A DNA stretch of 64,000 nt from Candidatus Methanoplasma cognatum (GCA_009777615.1 WRLM01000001.1:1-64000); one strand, 5' to 3'; counted from the first letter of the stretch, positions 15,001 through 21,840 are shown. Translations and numbers: made by a program. Notes: generated from the letters alone by a model not told the origin.

Positions 15001-16504
15001 TGCATATTTCTGGTGGAAACTGCCTAACATGACTGCGAACATCCTCTACAATCTTGGTGAGCCGATCGAGGCCAACTTGGGCGAAGTTGTGTGGATCATC
15101 GGACCATCAGACCTTGGGTACTGGGCGGACTTTGGAGAAGGGGTAATAACAGGTCCTGTAGATGTGACTGTGAAGACGACATGTGAGTGGATAAGTGGTC
15201 GTGGCAGCGATGCCGGAACCATCCCGGTCATTGACGCATTGACCCTTGATTCATATGCCGCAGGGACCGGCACATTTGAATACAGGCTCCAGGGAGCGGC
15301 GGATTGGCTTACCTATGCCGCAGGCACTCCGGAGGTATTCAGCGCGGGCGATGTTATCGAGATCAGAACAGTTGCGGAACCCGGATACACCCTCCGGTTC
15401 TGGGAGGATGGCACCGATGCCGCTCAGAGGACATTCACCATGCCCTCCGGCGGCGCCGTGCTTACAGCATACTTCCTCTCTGATGACCCCGACGACACGG
15501 CCGAGATAACTCTGACCGCCGCATCAGGCGAGGGAGTGTTCTCCTGGTCGTTGCCTGGAATGACGGCGGCCGTTCCGTACGTGAGCGGCGTACCGTTCCT
15601 CATCAACAAGAGCGACGATCTGACGATCGAGGCCGCTGCGGAGCCCGGATATGTCTTCTGGTACTGGGACGGCGCTTCCGCAAACCCTTCCTGGCATGTG
15701 GGTGTCCCCGCTGCCGGCGATGCGGAATACGCTGCGTACTTCCTCGCGGAGGACGCAGCCGTCCTGACTCTGGAAACGGACCCCGCTGGGATCGGTACCT
15801 TCCAGTACAGACTCCTGGGAACGACGGATTGGTATGATTACGCCGGCACGCCGGTTGTATTCGACGCAGGCGATATCGTTGAGGTGGTAAGCATCGCTCC
15901 GGTGTCTGAATACCCATTCCAGAATGGATATTCTTTCCTGTGCTGGGAGGATGGCACTGACGCCGTTCTGAGGACATTCACCATGCCCTTCGGCGGCGCC
16001 GTGCTAACCGCCACTTACACGCTCGGCGACAATGTCCTGATCACTCTGACTGCAGACCCCGCAGGGGCGTTTGCCTGGTCGCTGCCCGGAATGACCACGC
16101 CAATCCCGTACGAGGGACCGTTCTACATCGACATTGCAGATGAGATAATGATCTACTCCGTATCGGTCTCCGGAGAGTATGCTTTCCTTTGCTGGGAAGA
16201 CGGCTCTGCAAGCTCATTCTTGTATGTCGGCCCGCACTCCGATGATACGGAATATATTGCGTACTTCGCCGCCATGTTCTTAATTGAAGTGGAGGCAGGC
16301 GAGGGGGTAGTATCAAGCGGATCGTTTGCAGTCATTGAAGGAGCTGACCATACCGTCACTTTCAGCGCAGCTGAGGGATATACCATATCTGCGGTGATCG
16401 TGGACGGTGTGCCCCTCTCTCAGGAGGATGCGGATCTTGGGTCCTATACATTCTGCGGCGTGCAGAACTCCCATATCATAGAGGTGATAGCGGCACAGGG
16501 TTAA
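2..16504 (+). CDS. Giant modular surface protein, 5' end outside window (partial)
   Basis: The reading frame is open from the first complete codon, and the residues before the first in-frame GTG match internal repeats, so the true start lies upstream. The visible part is almost entirely tandem modules of about 89 residues; I count about 61. Two types alternate. Type A has a core like GMTxxVPYVSGxPF then YTFxYW. Type B has a core like GTFEYRLQG, then FNIGDxVEV and GYSFxFWED. Most end in LTAYFL or YTAYFL. Type B resembles the divergent InlB B-repeat / Flg_new_2 type of cell-surface repeat. The last ~75 residues form a different small domain that recurs in the next gene. No C-terminal membrane segment is visible. 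By inference this is a secreted, possibly surface-bound adhesin-like protein; its ligand is unknown. Confidence 0.85.
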   Translation, partial: VPYVSGVPFEINKDDNLWIAAEAAPTYTFRYWMDDTTAGATRNVGTHTAATAEYTAYFLGAGAVNLTLTAYPAGTGSFQYRLAGTTVWQNYSGSPVQFNIGDDVEVEAIPLSGYSFRFWEDNDNTNARTFTITAGGASHTAYFLIDVPNRVQVTLTDSPLGGAQAFTWILPGMTASVPYASGTPFFINKSDELTIAVVAATDYTFRYWDDSSTSLTRYVGTHPFSTGAEEYIAYFLDDLNKVTLTLEASPVVAAGTFEYRLQGTPVWEAYPGTAVWFNIGDNVEVKATAGSGYSFRFWEDASSNAERTHTMSSVPSENELTAYFLGGDTVEITLTDIPSGAGIFSWQLDGMTGSVPYVSGTPFLVNTIDILTIEADEAPNYTFQYWLDDALAGMSRNVGMQLANTEYTAYFQSDISGETADLTLEALPAAVPITGVFQYRIQGAAAWNYCDAGTTLTFNINDVIEIGAIAPSGYDFMFWEDASDVPVRTYTVLGDDILTAYFLGSDVVEITLTADPSGTGTFSWQLDGMTTYIPYVPGAPFTINKDDDLWITTTAIPTYSFRFWDDASTSLPRNVGTHLLSTGTEEYTAYFLGLNRVTLTIEASPDVTPEAGTFEYRLQGMTAWVTYNSTPALWFNIGDVVEVKATAEAGYSFLFWENADDNVERTVTMAAGGAALTAYFLGGDTVVITLIDSPSGAGIFSWQLSGMTAYVPYVSGVPFEINKDDDLWIAAEAAPTYTFRYWMDDTTAGATRNVGDHSSNTTGTEDYTAYFLGTSTVDLTLTAYPAGTGTFQYRLAGTTTWYNYTGSPVPFNIGDDVEVEAIPLIGYSFRFWEDNDDTNARTFPITVGGASHTAYFLIDAPNRVQITLTDSPSGGAQEFTWTLPGMTDSVPYVSGTPFEINRNDELTITVVTASGYAFRYWDDSSTSLIRYVGTHLAGTPAEYTAYFLGSNVATLTLEASPLGAGTLEYRLQGTAVWELYPGTPVQFNVGDNIEVRTAAEPGYSFRFWEDTSTSTTRTVAMSTTGELLIAYFLGGDTVEITLTDIPSGAGIFSWQLLGMTDFVAYASGTPFEINKSDYLIIEANEATDYTFRYWLDDASAGQLRNVGTHIADTAEYKAYFLSDLYTADLTLEALPAAIPITNVFQYRIQGAAVWNYCDAGTTLTFNINDVIEIGAVAPSGYDFMFWEDASDVPVRTYTVLGDDILTAYFLGSDVVEITLTADPSGTGTFEWQLDGMTAFVPYVPGAPFTINKDDDLWITTAAAPTYSFRFWDDASTSLLRNVGTHLLSTGTEEYTAYFLGLNRVTLTLNASPDVNPAAGTFDYRLQGMTDWVAYPGAAVWFNIGDVVEVKATAEGVYTFLFWENADDNVERTVTMAAGGAVLTAYFLGSDKVEITLTDSPSGAGIFSWQLDGMTAYVPYVSGVPFEINKDDNLWIAVEAELTYTFRYWMDDTAAGATRNVGTHTAANAEYTAYFLGASSVDLTLTAYPAGTGSFQYRLAGTTTWYSYFGMPVQFNIGDDVEVNAIPLNGYGFRFWEDADGTNSRIFTIPAGGASHTAYFLINTPNRVQITLTDSPSGGAQEFTWTLPGMTTSVSYGTGPLEVNRNDELTIAVAAATDYTFRYWDDNSTSLTRYVGTHLTGTPAEYTAYFLDELNAVSLTLDADPAMAGTFEYRLQGMPVWETYPGTAVRFNIGDNVEVKAIPLPLPGYSFRFWEDASTNAERTHTMSSVPSENELTAYFLAPGAVEITLTDIPSGAGIFSWQLLGMTDSVPYVSGTPFFVNMTDILTIEVDEAQDYTFKYWLDDASAGMSRNVGMQFANTEYIAYFLCDLPGETADLTLEASPATIPATTDVFQYRIQGAAAWDYCVAGTTLTFNINDVVEIGAVAPSGYDFMFWEDASDVPVRTYTVLGDDILTAYFLGSDKVEITLTADPSGTGTFEWQLDGMTAFVPYVSGIPFEINKSDDLWITTTPAPAHSFRFWDDASTSLLRNAGTHTAATAEYTAYFLGPNRVTLTIEASPDVTPEAGTFEYRLQGMTAWVTYSSTPTLWFNIGDVVEVKATAEPGYSFQFWENADFNDERTVTMAAGGAALTAYFLGGDTVVITLIDSPSGAGSFSWQLDGMTEYVPYVSGTPFEINKDDDLFIKAEAEPTYTFRYWEDNTLTAIRHVGDHSGNTTGTEDYTAYFLGPGGVYLTLNTYHPGTGSFQYRIEGTSLWYNYIGIPVAFNIDDVVEVRTFPASGYIFQFWENADDNAERTVTMAAGGAALTAYFLSNQLGNQTLVTLTDIPSGAGIFSWSLPGMTASVPYVSGTPFRINQNDVLTIEVVAATTDYTFKYWTDDISAGMLRQVGTHPNVTAKEYTAYFLDDLNKVTLTLNAEPAMTGTFEYTLPGTEIWVPYPGTPVWFNAGDGIKVKAIPLPLPGYSFRFWEDAITNDERSVTISPGGDVLTAYFLLPGAIEITLTDIPSGAGIFSWQLNGMTAFVPYVSGTPFFVNMIDDLTIAVAEAQDYTFKYWLDNASAGMSRNVGMQFTDREYKAYFLSDLYTADLTLEASPATIPATADVFQYRIQGAAAWNYCVAGTTLTFNINDVVEIGAVAPSGYSFKFWENSSDVPVRTYTVLGDDILTAYFLGSDVVEITLTADPSAGGALSWQLDGMTVFVPYVPGAPFTINKSDDLTVHAEQAALYTFVSWENVYTTPTWIVGDHLTNVTGTETYTAYFLDAAAPYLTLEASPDVNPAAGTFEYRIQGATSWTPYTVPVQFNSGLGIEVKANAEAGYSFLFWEDTSDDPERAYTMPAGNTTLTAYFLSTNVNDQVEITLTASPSAGGTFEWQLDGMTAFIPYVSGSPFTINRTDDLTVRAIEAPGYDIRFWEDNSIDLVRHVGDHPSTTGAEEYTAYFLGPAAVSLTLVASPDDTPPAGTFEYRLLGMDTTIWFPYTAGTPVWFNVGDDIEVRTTAANGYTFRFWEDTSTNVERTFTMPAGGAVLTAYFLSPNINDRVTITLTADPSAGGAFTWWLDGMTGSFSCASGASFTINKSDDLFVEAQAETDYTFKFWMDDAAAGATRHVGDHLPNTTGVAGYTAYFLDDLNAVGLTLNANPSMTGTFEYRLQGTSAWLPYPGTAVWFNAGDNVEVKAIPLPLPGYSFRFWEDAGTNVERTHLMSSTPSDNELTAFFLMPGAIEITLTDIPSGAGIFSWTLPLMTAYVPYVSGTPFFVNMMDMLTIKVDEAQDYTFQYWLDDASAGMTRNVGMQFSNAEYKAYFLDDLNAFDLTLEVSPVTVPVTDTFRYRIQGVATWEYCDAGTTLAFNLNDIVEIEVITPSGYDFMFWENTNDIPVRTYTVLGDDTLTAYFLSTNVNDQVEITLVADPLGSGTLSWQLDGMNAFIPYVPGVPFVINKSDDLIVHAMEEAGYTFISWENVYTTPTWIVGDHITNTTGTEGYTAYFLDAAAPYLTLEASPDVNPAAGTFEYRIQGATSWTPYTVPVQFNSGLGIEVKANAEAGYSFLFWEDTSDDPERAYTMPAGNTTLTAYFLSTNVNDQVEITLTASPSAGGTFEWQLDGMTAFIPYVSGSPFTINRTDDLTVRAIEAPGYDIRFWEDNSIDLVRHVGDHPSTTGAEEYTAYFLGPAAVSLTLVASPDDTPPAGTFEYRLLGMDTTIWFPYTAGTPVWFNVGDDIEVRTTAANGYTFRFWEDTSTNVERTFTMPAGGAVLTAYFLSPNINDRVTITLTADPSAGGTFEWQLDGMTAFIPYVSGSPFTINKSDELTIEAIEATDYTFEYWADDNSTDPLRYVGDHLGNTTGTEEYTAYFLSDNAVELILKSSPPLGGTFEYRLPGTTTWVVYVGTPPEQFNVTDVIEIRVIEAAGYTFQFWEDYTTNSVRTHTMSAVPGENELTAYFLSDDPDDQVEITLTASPAGAGTFEWWLDGMTASVPYVEGVPFVINKTDILTIEAIDDTGTFMYWEDSSTSAERLVGTHVTDTKSYTAYFSGVDMVVLILESSPAAADVVFEYRVNGASSWTTYNMPVQLNPSDVVEINTYATNGYTFRFWEDSTNSNPRTYTMSSVPYTNETLTAYFLSDNPGDWVTITLTADPSAGGTFTWWLDGMTGSFPCASGASFTINKDDDLTIEADEAPLYDFLFWEDSTLTAIRNVGDHLSNTTGTEDYTAYFLDTTNAATLTLLASPDVTAGSFEYKYPAMTDWIEYLGSPVQFNIGDAVDVRTTAETGYTFRFWEDTSTSPSRTHTMSSVPGDNVLTAYFLSDNSSDWVTITLTAVPSVGGTFSWQLDGMTVSFPCASGASFVINKDDDLWIMAEEAPTHTFKFWMDDTAAIAIRHVGDHSGNTTGTEEYTAYFLSNDPDETTELTLEALPDVNPVAGTFDYRLQGMMVWIPYPGMAVTFNDTDVVEVKANAEPGYSFMFWENADDDPERTVIMSIDRDLTAYFLGGDTVEITLVAVPSAGGTFSWQLDGMTAFVPYVSGVPFEINKIDDLTIRAEEALTHTFLVWEDASTSPTRYVGDHLLNTTGTETYTAFFTSDNPAERFALELLAVPFGLGTFEYMLSGMTDWAAYTGSELFNVGDTVQVRAVGVQGYTFQYWEVITNTNPVRSFDSINNFGVAYFLADEPSGRVKVTLTDVPSGAGTFTWQVYGMPYAFEYTDTGPFYVNRFIDDLTIRARAEPDYTFKFWIDEPVTTALRDIYSFYLDDDEKEYIAYFLSDDPNDTADLTLGDNPTGSGAFKYQFDGFGMTHWYNFVGTTMTFNKTDDVIVRADAQPSFTFLFWKDADTDPVRPFDMSLGNQSDVAYFVSNAIGDWVEITLTDVPSGAGTFTWWLYGMTGTVPYVDGVPFRINKSDELFVEATAESGYDFKVWSNGTANPILNVANHSGSSGTEGYTAYFLGSNTAPLIIIPMPSGAGTFQYRYFGMTEWAAYTSGELFNVHDHIELNAVPGSDYEFRFWEDGKSGLFTIDNFDQAGETVYAYFLTNDLDGRGYVEYDIPSDIEDMVLAGDENAYFWWKLPNMTANILYNLGEPIEANLGEVVWIIGPSDLGYWADFGEGVITGPVDVTVKTTCEWISGRGSDAGTIPVIDALTLDSYAAGTGTFEYRLQGAADWLTYAAGTPEVFSAGDVIEIRTVAEPGYTLRFWEDGTDAAQRTFTMPSGGAVLTAYFLSDDPDDTAEITLTAASGEGVFSWSLPGMTAAVPYVSGVPFLINKSDDLTIEAAAEPGYVFWYWDGASANPSWHVGVPAAGDAEYAAYFLAEDAAVLTLETDPAGIGTFQYRLLGTTDWYDYAGTPVVFDAGDIVEVVSIAPVSEYPFQNGYSFLCWEDGTDAVLRTFTMPFGGAVLTATYTLGDNVLITLTADPAGAFAWSLPGMTTPIPYEGPFYIDIADEIMIYSVSVSGEYAFLCWEDGSASSFLYVGPHSDDTEYIAYFAAMFLIEVEAGEGVVSSGSFAVIEGADHTVTFSAAEGYTISAVIVDGVPLSQEDADLGSYTFCGVQNSHIIEVIAAQG
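11..10690 (+). repeat. Higher-order tandem repeat, five units of about 2.12-2.17 kb
   Basis: The codons for VSG(V/T/S)PF that mark the first A module of each unit fall at 11, 2141, 4259, 6383, 8522 and 10691. This gives unit lengths of 2130, 2118, 2124, 2139 and 2169 bp, all multiples of three. Each unit holds eight modules in the order A1-B1-A2-B2-A3-B3-A4-B4. Position-specific variants recur in the same slot: B3 carries a YC-AGTTL segment and B2 carries IPLPLPGYSF in units 3-5. The block of eight therefore appears to have been copied as a whole. Confidence 0.85.
8138..9012 (+). repeat. 875-bp perfect direct repeat, copy 1
   Basis: This stretch is identical base for base to 10307-11181, at an offset of 2169 bp (723 codons). 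The copies differ at the bases just outside: g versus a before the repeat, and ccg versus ccc at its 3' edge. It covers about 3.3 modules of the giant gene. Confidence 0.95.
10307..11181 (+). repeat. 875-bp perfect direct repeat, copy 2
   Basis: Second copy of the perfect repeat at 8138-9012. No synonymous differences are present, while other corresponding modules in the gene differ at many positions. This points to a recent duplication or gene conversion. Confidence 0.95.
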
Positions 16505-16923
16505 GGAATGCGGCAATGAAGGTGCCGGCCGTGCGGAATGCAGCCTTGCGAAAGGTCTATGCGTTCGTGCCGGTCCGGCCCTTATCTATTTTTTTATAGT
16601 CATGTGGGGAATCGGAATGAGCAGAAAGATGACTATCAGTCATCCGTCGCACTCCGCATCCGAATATGATGATGCGGTCGATGGTTGGTAGGGGGCAGGA
16701 GCTCACGGAGGTGACTGCGGGGCGTTTGAGGATGGCGGCCTGGGCAAGTTGCTCCTCTTTGAAGATGGTCAGGGCGGGCGCCGATGGATCGTATGTCCGC
16801 ATGATCGAATTATAAAAGATGCTCCCGCAATGCGCTTATGCCCGATTTTATCAGAAACGAGTAGCGGTTATATATTATATAGCTGAGATACAGGTGTAGA
16901 ATGCAAGGTGTGAGGGAATACTA
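16505..16923. other. Intergenic region between the two surface-protein genes
   Basis: These 419 bases hold a T-rich run at about 16587-16594 (t7 after cttatcta), suitable as an archaeal U-tract terminator for the giant gene, and the promoter of the next gene at the right end. A minus-strand frame at 16557-16802 could encode 81 residues, but it has no recognisable domain and I do not support it as a gene. Confidence 0.4.
16868..16916 (+). promoter_or_regulatory. TATA box and Shine-Dalgarno site of the beta-helix adhesin gene
   Basis: A strong AT run (ttatatattatata, 16868-16881) lies 43 bases before the ATG at 16924. A gaggg motif at 16912-16916 sits 7 bases before the start. The spacing predicts a short leader of roughly 20 bases. 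Confidence 0.6.
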
Positions 16924-19900
16924 ATGCAGACAATCACAAAAAACAAATTCGGCAATGTTGCCGCAAAGAGAAAAAGAGCAATGCCCGTTGCGGTATTGGC
17001 TCTGGCGCTGATCTCGGTCGCCGCGCTGGCACTGTTAATGCCCGCCTCGACGGTATCGGGAGGAACAGGCACCTTTACCTATATCGACGTGGACGGGGTG
17101 CCGGTCTTGAAAAATGCTGAGATCCTGCTCCTCCAGACGGACTTTGATGACAGCGGGCCGGGCGACTACTATCTTGAAGATACAGGCGGGGGAGCCGGAG
17201 GATGGTTCATAGTCATGGACGATATCGACCTTGGTTCGGGCAGCACCCTGACCATAAAAGGCACCGGGGCCACCGATGAAGTGGGGCTAATCATCGGCAC
17301 TGACTATACTCTGACCGTGCCCGGAGGCGTGATCGTTGAACCAGGAGTCACTCTTCATCTTTATACACAACAAAAGGCCGGCGGCGCCATAGACTACGGT
17401 AAGCTTTATACCAATACCCGTAGCATAACAATCTATGATTCATGTGTTGTTTTTAATTCGGCTACTATTGAGGCAAGCTCAGGAGGAGGCATCTATACCG
17501 CCGTCCCAGGGAACGTTGAAATTACAAACGGTACTGTTGGCAGCATAGAAAGCACCACCGGAGGCATCATGATCTCAGATCCCGACATGAGAGCTGTGAT
17601 TTACAACAAAGGTTCCATCGAATCGGGCGACACCGGCATCATGTTACTTGGTTCCTCCAGCGTCTACAACACGGGCCAGATCAAAGGTGTCCGTTCAGGC
17701 ATAGAGGCAAATTACATCGATGGAAGCATAGACACCATCTACAATGGCAGCACCGGCAACATCGAAGCAGGTAACCGGGGAGCGATATATATCATTGGAG
17801 GAAATGACGTCCATATCACTAATGAAGGCGATCTCAAGACCAACCATCTCCTTGGCTATGCGATCTACCTCGGCACCACCACCTCCACAGGCAAGCTTGA
17901 CAACACAGGCCGTATCTCAGGCGTAATGTATGCCATACAATTTGTGGGCAGTGCTTCCATTAACAATATCGGCGACGGATTAACTACAGGCATAATCCAA
18001 GGCCCTGCCGCGTTAGAAGTCATCCGCCCTGACTCCGAAATCCTCTATAACACTGGCCTGATCGAAGGCCAGATATCTTTTGGATGGTCGGTGGAACCCA
18101 CTAATGACACAAAACTTATGACAATCAACAACGAGGGCATCATTAGTAACACTACTGTTAACTCTTTGAATACCATCAACGGAGCGTGCCGGGTTATTGT
18201 CAATAACGACGGGATCATCCGCTATGCTCCTCCTGGCATTACAATACCTGGCGGTTATGCCATGCAGCTTAGTAGAGGCGGCGGCGTCAACAATACCGGC
18301 GACGGCATAAGCACAGGCATTATTGAAAGTATCAGAGGGGGCGTATACGTCTCCACTAGGAACACTAACGATGCTATTTACAACAGCGGCCGGATTGAGA
18401 GCTCGAATTCATACGCCGTAAGTATCAATAACCTAATCGGCAACAGCTACAGTATCCTCAATGAAGGCACCCTCAAAGGGGTTACTTACGGTATCCAGGT
18501 GACTGGATCCGGCCTGGACAAAGAGATCATCAATAAAGGCTACATCGAAGGCGGCACCAGCGGAATCTACATCAATTCTTCTCTTTTACAACTTTCTAAC
18601 ATCGGCGACGGATTAACTACAGGCGTCATCACGGGTGCGACGGGCGTATATCTCAATGACATCGCATCCCCACTTAATAGCACCAACACCAACAAAATCG
18701 ATAACCGCGGCAGGATCGAAGGCACAAACGGGGACGGCATACATATGAAGGGAGACATTCCTGCCGTCGCCACCATCGTCGAGATCACCAACACCGACGA
18801 CGGAACAAATCATGGCCTCATCAGAGGCACCGACTGCGGCATCCGTCTCACCGATTGTGATACCGCTGAAATCGACAACACAGGCCGCATCATCGGCGGC
18901 AATTACGGTGTGTATTCCAATTACTCTGTTTCCATCGACAACGTCGGCGACACTCTTAACACCGGCATCATAACAGGCGCAGCCGGAATATATGCCGGGA
19001 ACTTTGCCGCAGGGGACGAGATCAATAATTCCGGTCTGATCGAAGGCACGGGGGGTAACGGCATCCGGATCGCCGGCGGGACCGGCGCCGTGATCAACAA
19101 TGAGATCACCACCGTTGGTCTGAACACATATGTCGGCAAGGTCACCGGCACCAATTACGGTATACGCTTAGACATCAACGGCGCGGTCGACAATGAAGGC
19201 ATAATCGATGCCACCAACAATTACGGCATCTACGCCGCCGTTTCCGCTTCGGTCGACAACAACGGCAACGGCGTCGGCACCGGCATTATAAGAGGTACCA
19301 CCGGAGTATACATCACGAACTTTGCCGCAACGGACCACGTAAGCAACTCAGGTCTGATCCTAGGCAGGACATTGGACGGCATCCGGATTGCCGGCGGGAC
19401 CGGCGTCAATATCGACAACACAGGCCGCATTGAAGGCGCCAACAACGGCGTCTACTCTGCCGTTTCCGCTTTTATCGACAATGTCGGCGACACTCTTAAC
19501 ACAGGCATTATAAAAGGCGCCGTCGGAGTACATATCGGAAGCTTTGCCGCAGGAGATCAGGTCAAGAACTCCGGCCTTATCGAAGGCACGGGGGGTAACG
19601 GCATCAACATCGCCGGCGGGACCGGCGCTGTGATCAACAACGAGATCCTCACCGTCGGCTTAAACACATACATCGGTAAAATTACCGGCACCAATCATGG
19701 CGTATCATTGAGCATCAGAGGCACGGTCAACAATGCAGGCATCATTTCAGGCGGCTCTGCGGCCGGCCAATACGGCGTCTACGCCAATACTTCCGCCTTT
19801 ATCGCCAACAACGGCGACAGTTCGACCACCGGCGTGATAACAGGCGGAGGAGGAGTATACATTGGAAGCTTCGTCACAGGAGACCAGATAAACAACTCCG

Positions 19901-21840
19901 GCTGGATCGAAGGTACGGTAGAGGATGGTATCCATATCGTAGCCGGGACAGGCATGGTGATCAACAACAATGTCAGCGGCACAGATGTCGGCACCATTAT
20001 CGGCGACGCGTACGGTATCTCATCGGGAGCTGGAGGCACGGTCAGCAATGCAGGTCTCATCAAAGGAACGACGGCGGACGGCGTCTATATCTCCGCCGGG
20101 ACAGGCATTGCGGTCAACAACAACGTCAGCGGCACAAATATCGGCACCATTACCGGCGACGTGAATGGCGTCAGATTAGGCGTCAGAGGCACGGTCAACA
20201 ATGCGGGCTGGATCGAAGGCACCGATTACGGCGTCCTCGCCGACGCTTCGGCCTCTATCGATAATGACGGCGACGGCTTAACCACCGGTGTGATAACCGG
20301 TGCAGACGGAGTGTACATCGGAAACCTTGCCGCAGGGGACGGGATCAATAACACCGGGCTCATCGAAGGCACGGCGGGGAACGGCATAGAGGTGGCCGCA
20401 GGCGACGATACGTACATCGTCAATGACGGCGGCATCATCGCCGGCGACGACTTCGGCATATACCTGAACGTTCGCGGTGATATCGACAACACCAACGGCG
20501 GCATTATCGGAGGTACCAATGACGACGGCATCTACCTTGCCGTCGGCGGAGAGATATATAACGAAGATCTGATTGTCGGCGGCATAAACGGCATATATGC
20601 CTTAGCTGGAGCCGTTACCCTTGAGCACTGGGGCACCGTCATAGGGAACGTGCTCCTCTCCAATGGCACGAATGCCGTGACATTCGCCGGTTCCAGCGGC
20701 ATCCTCGGTAACTTCAACATCGGCTCGAATGTTAACTCTACGCTAAACTTCGTCGGCACGCCGACGCAGGACCCGGCGACCTTCGAATACACATATGCGA
20801 CGGTCGCAGGCACCGCAAATATCGGCACCGCCGAGGTGCTGGGGGCATCCGGACTACCCGGCGGCTATTCCGGCCAGACACTGATCCTGATCGATGCGGC
20901 ATTGGTCACAGGCGTTCCCAGCAACGACACGATCACCGTGCCGGGATACATCATGGACCTGAGCATAAGGAACAACGACCAGCTGATCGCCGCGAAGGCC
21001 GCCGCCATAATCCTCGAGTATATCATAACCGCAACCTCTGACGGCATGACCTCCATCTCTCCGGAAGGAAAGATATCCGTAGTGAAAGGAGATGACATGA
21101 CGTTCACTTTCTCTGCCGATGCAGAATCCCACATCACTGAGGTGATAGTGGACGGCGTATACTACCTCTCGCAGGCAGTTATCGACAGCGGATCATATAC
21201 TTTCCATAACGTGAACATGAACCACAGTATACAAGTTATGGGCGAACGCGGGAGAACACCAACGACCGCCGACAGAACCCTAACTATTGAGGTTGTGGAA
21301 GGTAATGGTCATGCACTGTACCGCGTGGGCGTGGGGCCGTTTGAGAGGTACACCGCGCCGGTATCGATCCCTCGAAACGCGGACGTTACCATCAGGGCCG
21401 TCGCCGACAGCGGATACAAGTTCGAAGAATGGAGGGAAGGCGGCACCGTCTACAAGACATCCGATGTTACCTTCTACAGCGTCGTGGACGACATATACGC
21501 GGACCTCTACTTCTCTGAAGATAACACCCTACTGTGGTGGATATTGGGCGCCCTGCTGATTCTCGCGGCGGGCTTCCTTATATGGTTCCTCTTCTTCTAC
21601 AGAAGGACGTATGAGGTCATCAAGGTCGTCAAGGCGGAATCCAAGGCGGCGATCATCGGCAAGGAAAGAGCGCGCAGGAAGAGACCGTACTGCTTCACGA
21701 TAGAGGGCGGTTCCTACGGAAAGGTATCCTACCGCGTCGGCGAGGACGGCCATTGGAAGGATCTCATTCCTGATGAGAACGGCGAATATGTCATACCGAA
21801 AGAGGACGTGATCGACAGACTGGTCATAGAGCACCGCTGA
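16924..21840 (+). CDS. Membrane-anchored parallel beta-helix adhesin-like protein
   Basis: This 1,638-residue protein starts with a basic N-terminus and a hydrophobic segment at about residues 20-42, which fits a Sec signal peptide. Residues ~170-1330 are rich in short repeats such as INNSGLIEGT-GNGI and IDNTGRI, typical of right-handed parallel beta-helix adhesins. At about 1370-1440 comes a small domain (EVIVDGV, GSYTF) that also ends the giant protein upstream, then one InlB-like module (GYKFEEW). A single membrane span lies at ~1536-1559. It is followed by a ~79-residue basic-then-mixed tail, presumably cytoplasmic. By inference it is exported and anchored with the helix outside the cell. 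Function in host or cell attachment is likely but unproven. Confidence 0.8.
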   Translation: MQTITKNKFGNVAAKRKRAMPVAVLALALISVAALALLMPASTVSGGTGTFTYIDVDGVPVLKNAEILLLQTDFDDSGPGDYYLEDTGGGAGGWFIVMDDIDLGSGSTLTIKGTGATDEVGLIIGTDYTLTVPGGVIVEPGVTLHLYTQQKAGGAIDYGKLYTNTRSITIYDSCVVFNSATIEASSGGGIYTAVPGNVEITNGTVGSIESTTGGIMISDPDMRAVIYNKGSIESGDTGIMLLGSSSVYNTGQIKGVRSGIEANYIDGSIDTIYNGSTGNIEAGNRGAIYIIGGNDVHITNEGDLKTNHLLGYAIYLGTTTSTGKLDNTGRISGVMYAIQFVGSASINNIGDGLTTGIIQGPAALEVIRPDSEILYNTGLIEGQISFGWSVEPTNDTKLMTINNEGIISNTTVNSLNTINGACRVIVNNDGIIRYAPPGITIPGGYAMQLSRGGGVNNTGDGISTGIIESIRGGVYVSTRNTNDAIYNSGRIESSNSYAVSINNLIGNSYSILNEGTLKGVTYGIQVTGSGLDKEIINKGYIEGGTSGIYINSSLLQLSNIGDGLTTGVITGATGVYLNDIASPLNSTNTNKIDNRGRIEGTNGDGIHMKGDIPAVATIVEITNTDDGTNHGLIRGTDCGIRLTDCDTAEIDNTGRIIGGNYGVYSNYSVSIDNVGDTLNTGIITGAAGIYAGNFAAGDEINNSGLIEGTGGNGIRIAGGTGAVINNEITTVGLNTYVGKVTGTNYGIRLDINGAVDNEGIIDATNNYGIYAAVSASVDNNGNGVGTGIIRGTTGVYITNFAATDHVSNSGLILGRTLDGIRIAGGTGVNIDNTGRIEGANNGVYSAVSAFIDNVGDTLNTGIIKGAVGVHIGSFAAGDQVKNSGLIEGTGGNGINIAGGTGAVINNEILTVGLNTYIGKITGTNHGVSLSIRGTVNNAGIISGGSAAGQYGVYANTSAFIANNGDSSTTGVITGGGGVYIGSFVTGDQINNSGWIEGTVEDGIHIVAGTGMVINNNVSGTDVGTIIGDAYGISSGAGGTVSNAGLIKGTTADGVYISAGTGIAVNNNVSGTNIGTITGDVNGVRLGVRGTVNNAGWIEGTDYGVLADASASIDNDGDGLTTGVITGADGVYIGNLAAGDGINNTGLIEGTAGNGIEVAAGDDTYIVNDGGIIAGDDFGIYLNVRGDIDNTNGGIIGGTNDDGIYLAVGGEIYNEDLIVGGINGIYALAGAVTLEHWGTVIGNVLLSNGTNAVTFAGSSGILGNFNIGSNVNSTLNFVGTPTQDPATFEYTYATVAGTANIGTAEVLGASGLPGGYSGQTLILIDAALVTGVPSNDTITVPGYIMDLSIRNNDQLIAAKAAAIILEYIITATSDGMTSISPEGKISVVKGDDMTFTFSADAESHITEVIVDGVYYLSQAVIDSGSYTFHNVNMNHSIQVMGERGRTPTTADRTLTIEVVEGNGHALYRVGVGPFERYTAPVSIPRNADVTIRAVADSGYKFEEWREGGTVYKTSDVTFYSVVDDIYADLYFSEDNTLLWWILGALLILAAGFLIWFLFFYRRTYEVIKVVKAESKAAIIGKERARRKRPYCFTIEGGSYGKVSYRVGEDGHWKDLIPDENGEYVIPKEDVIDRLVIEHR

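Noticed and set aside
16557-16802. 81-codon minus-strand frame between the two surface genes
   Set aside because: No recognised domain, no good Shine-Dalgarno site, and it includes the likely terminator of the upstream gene.
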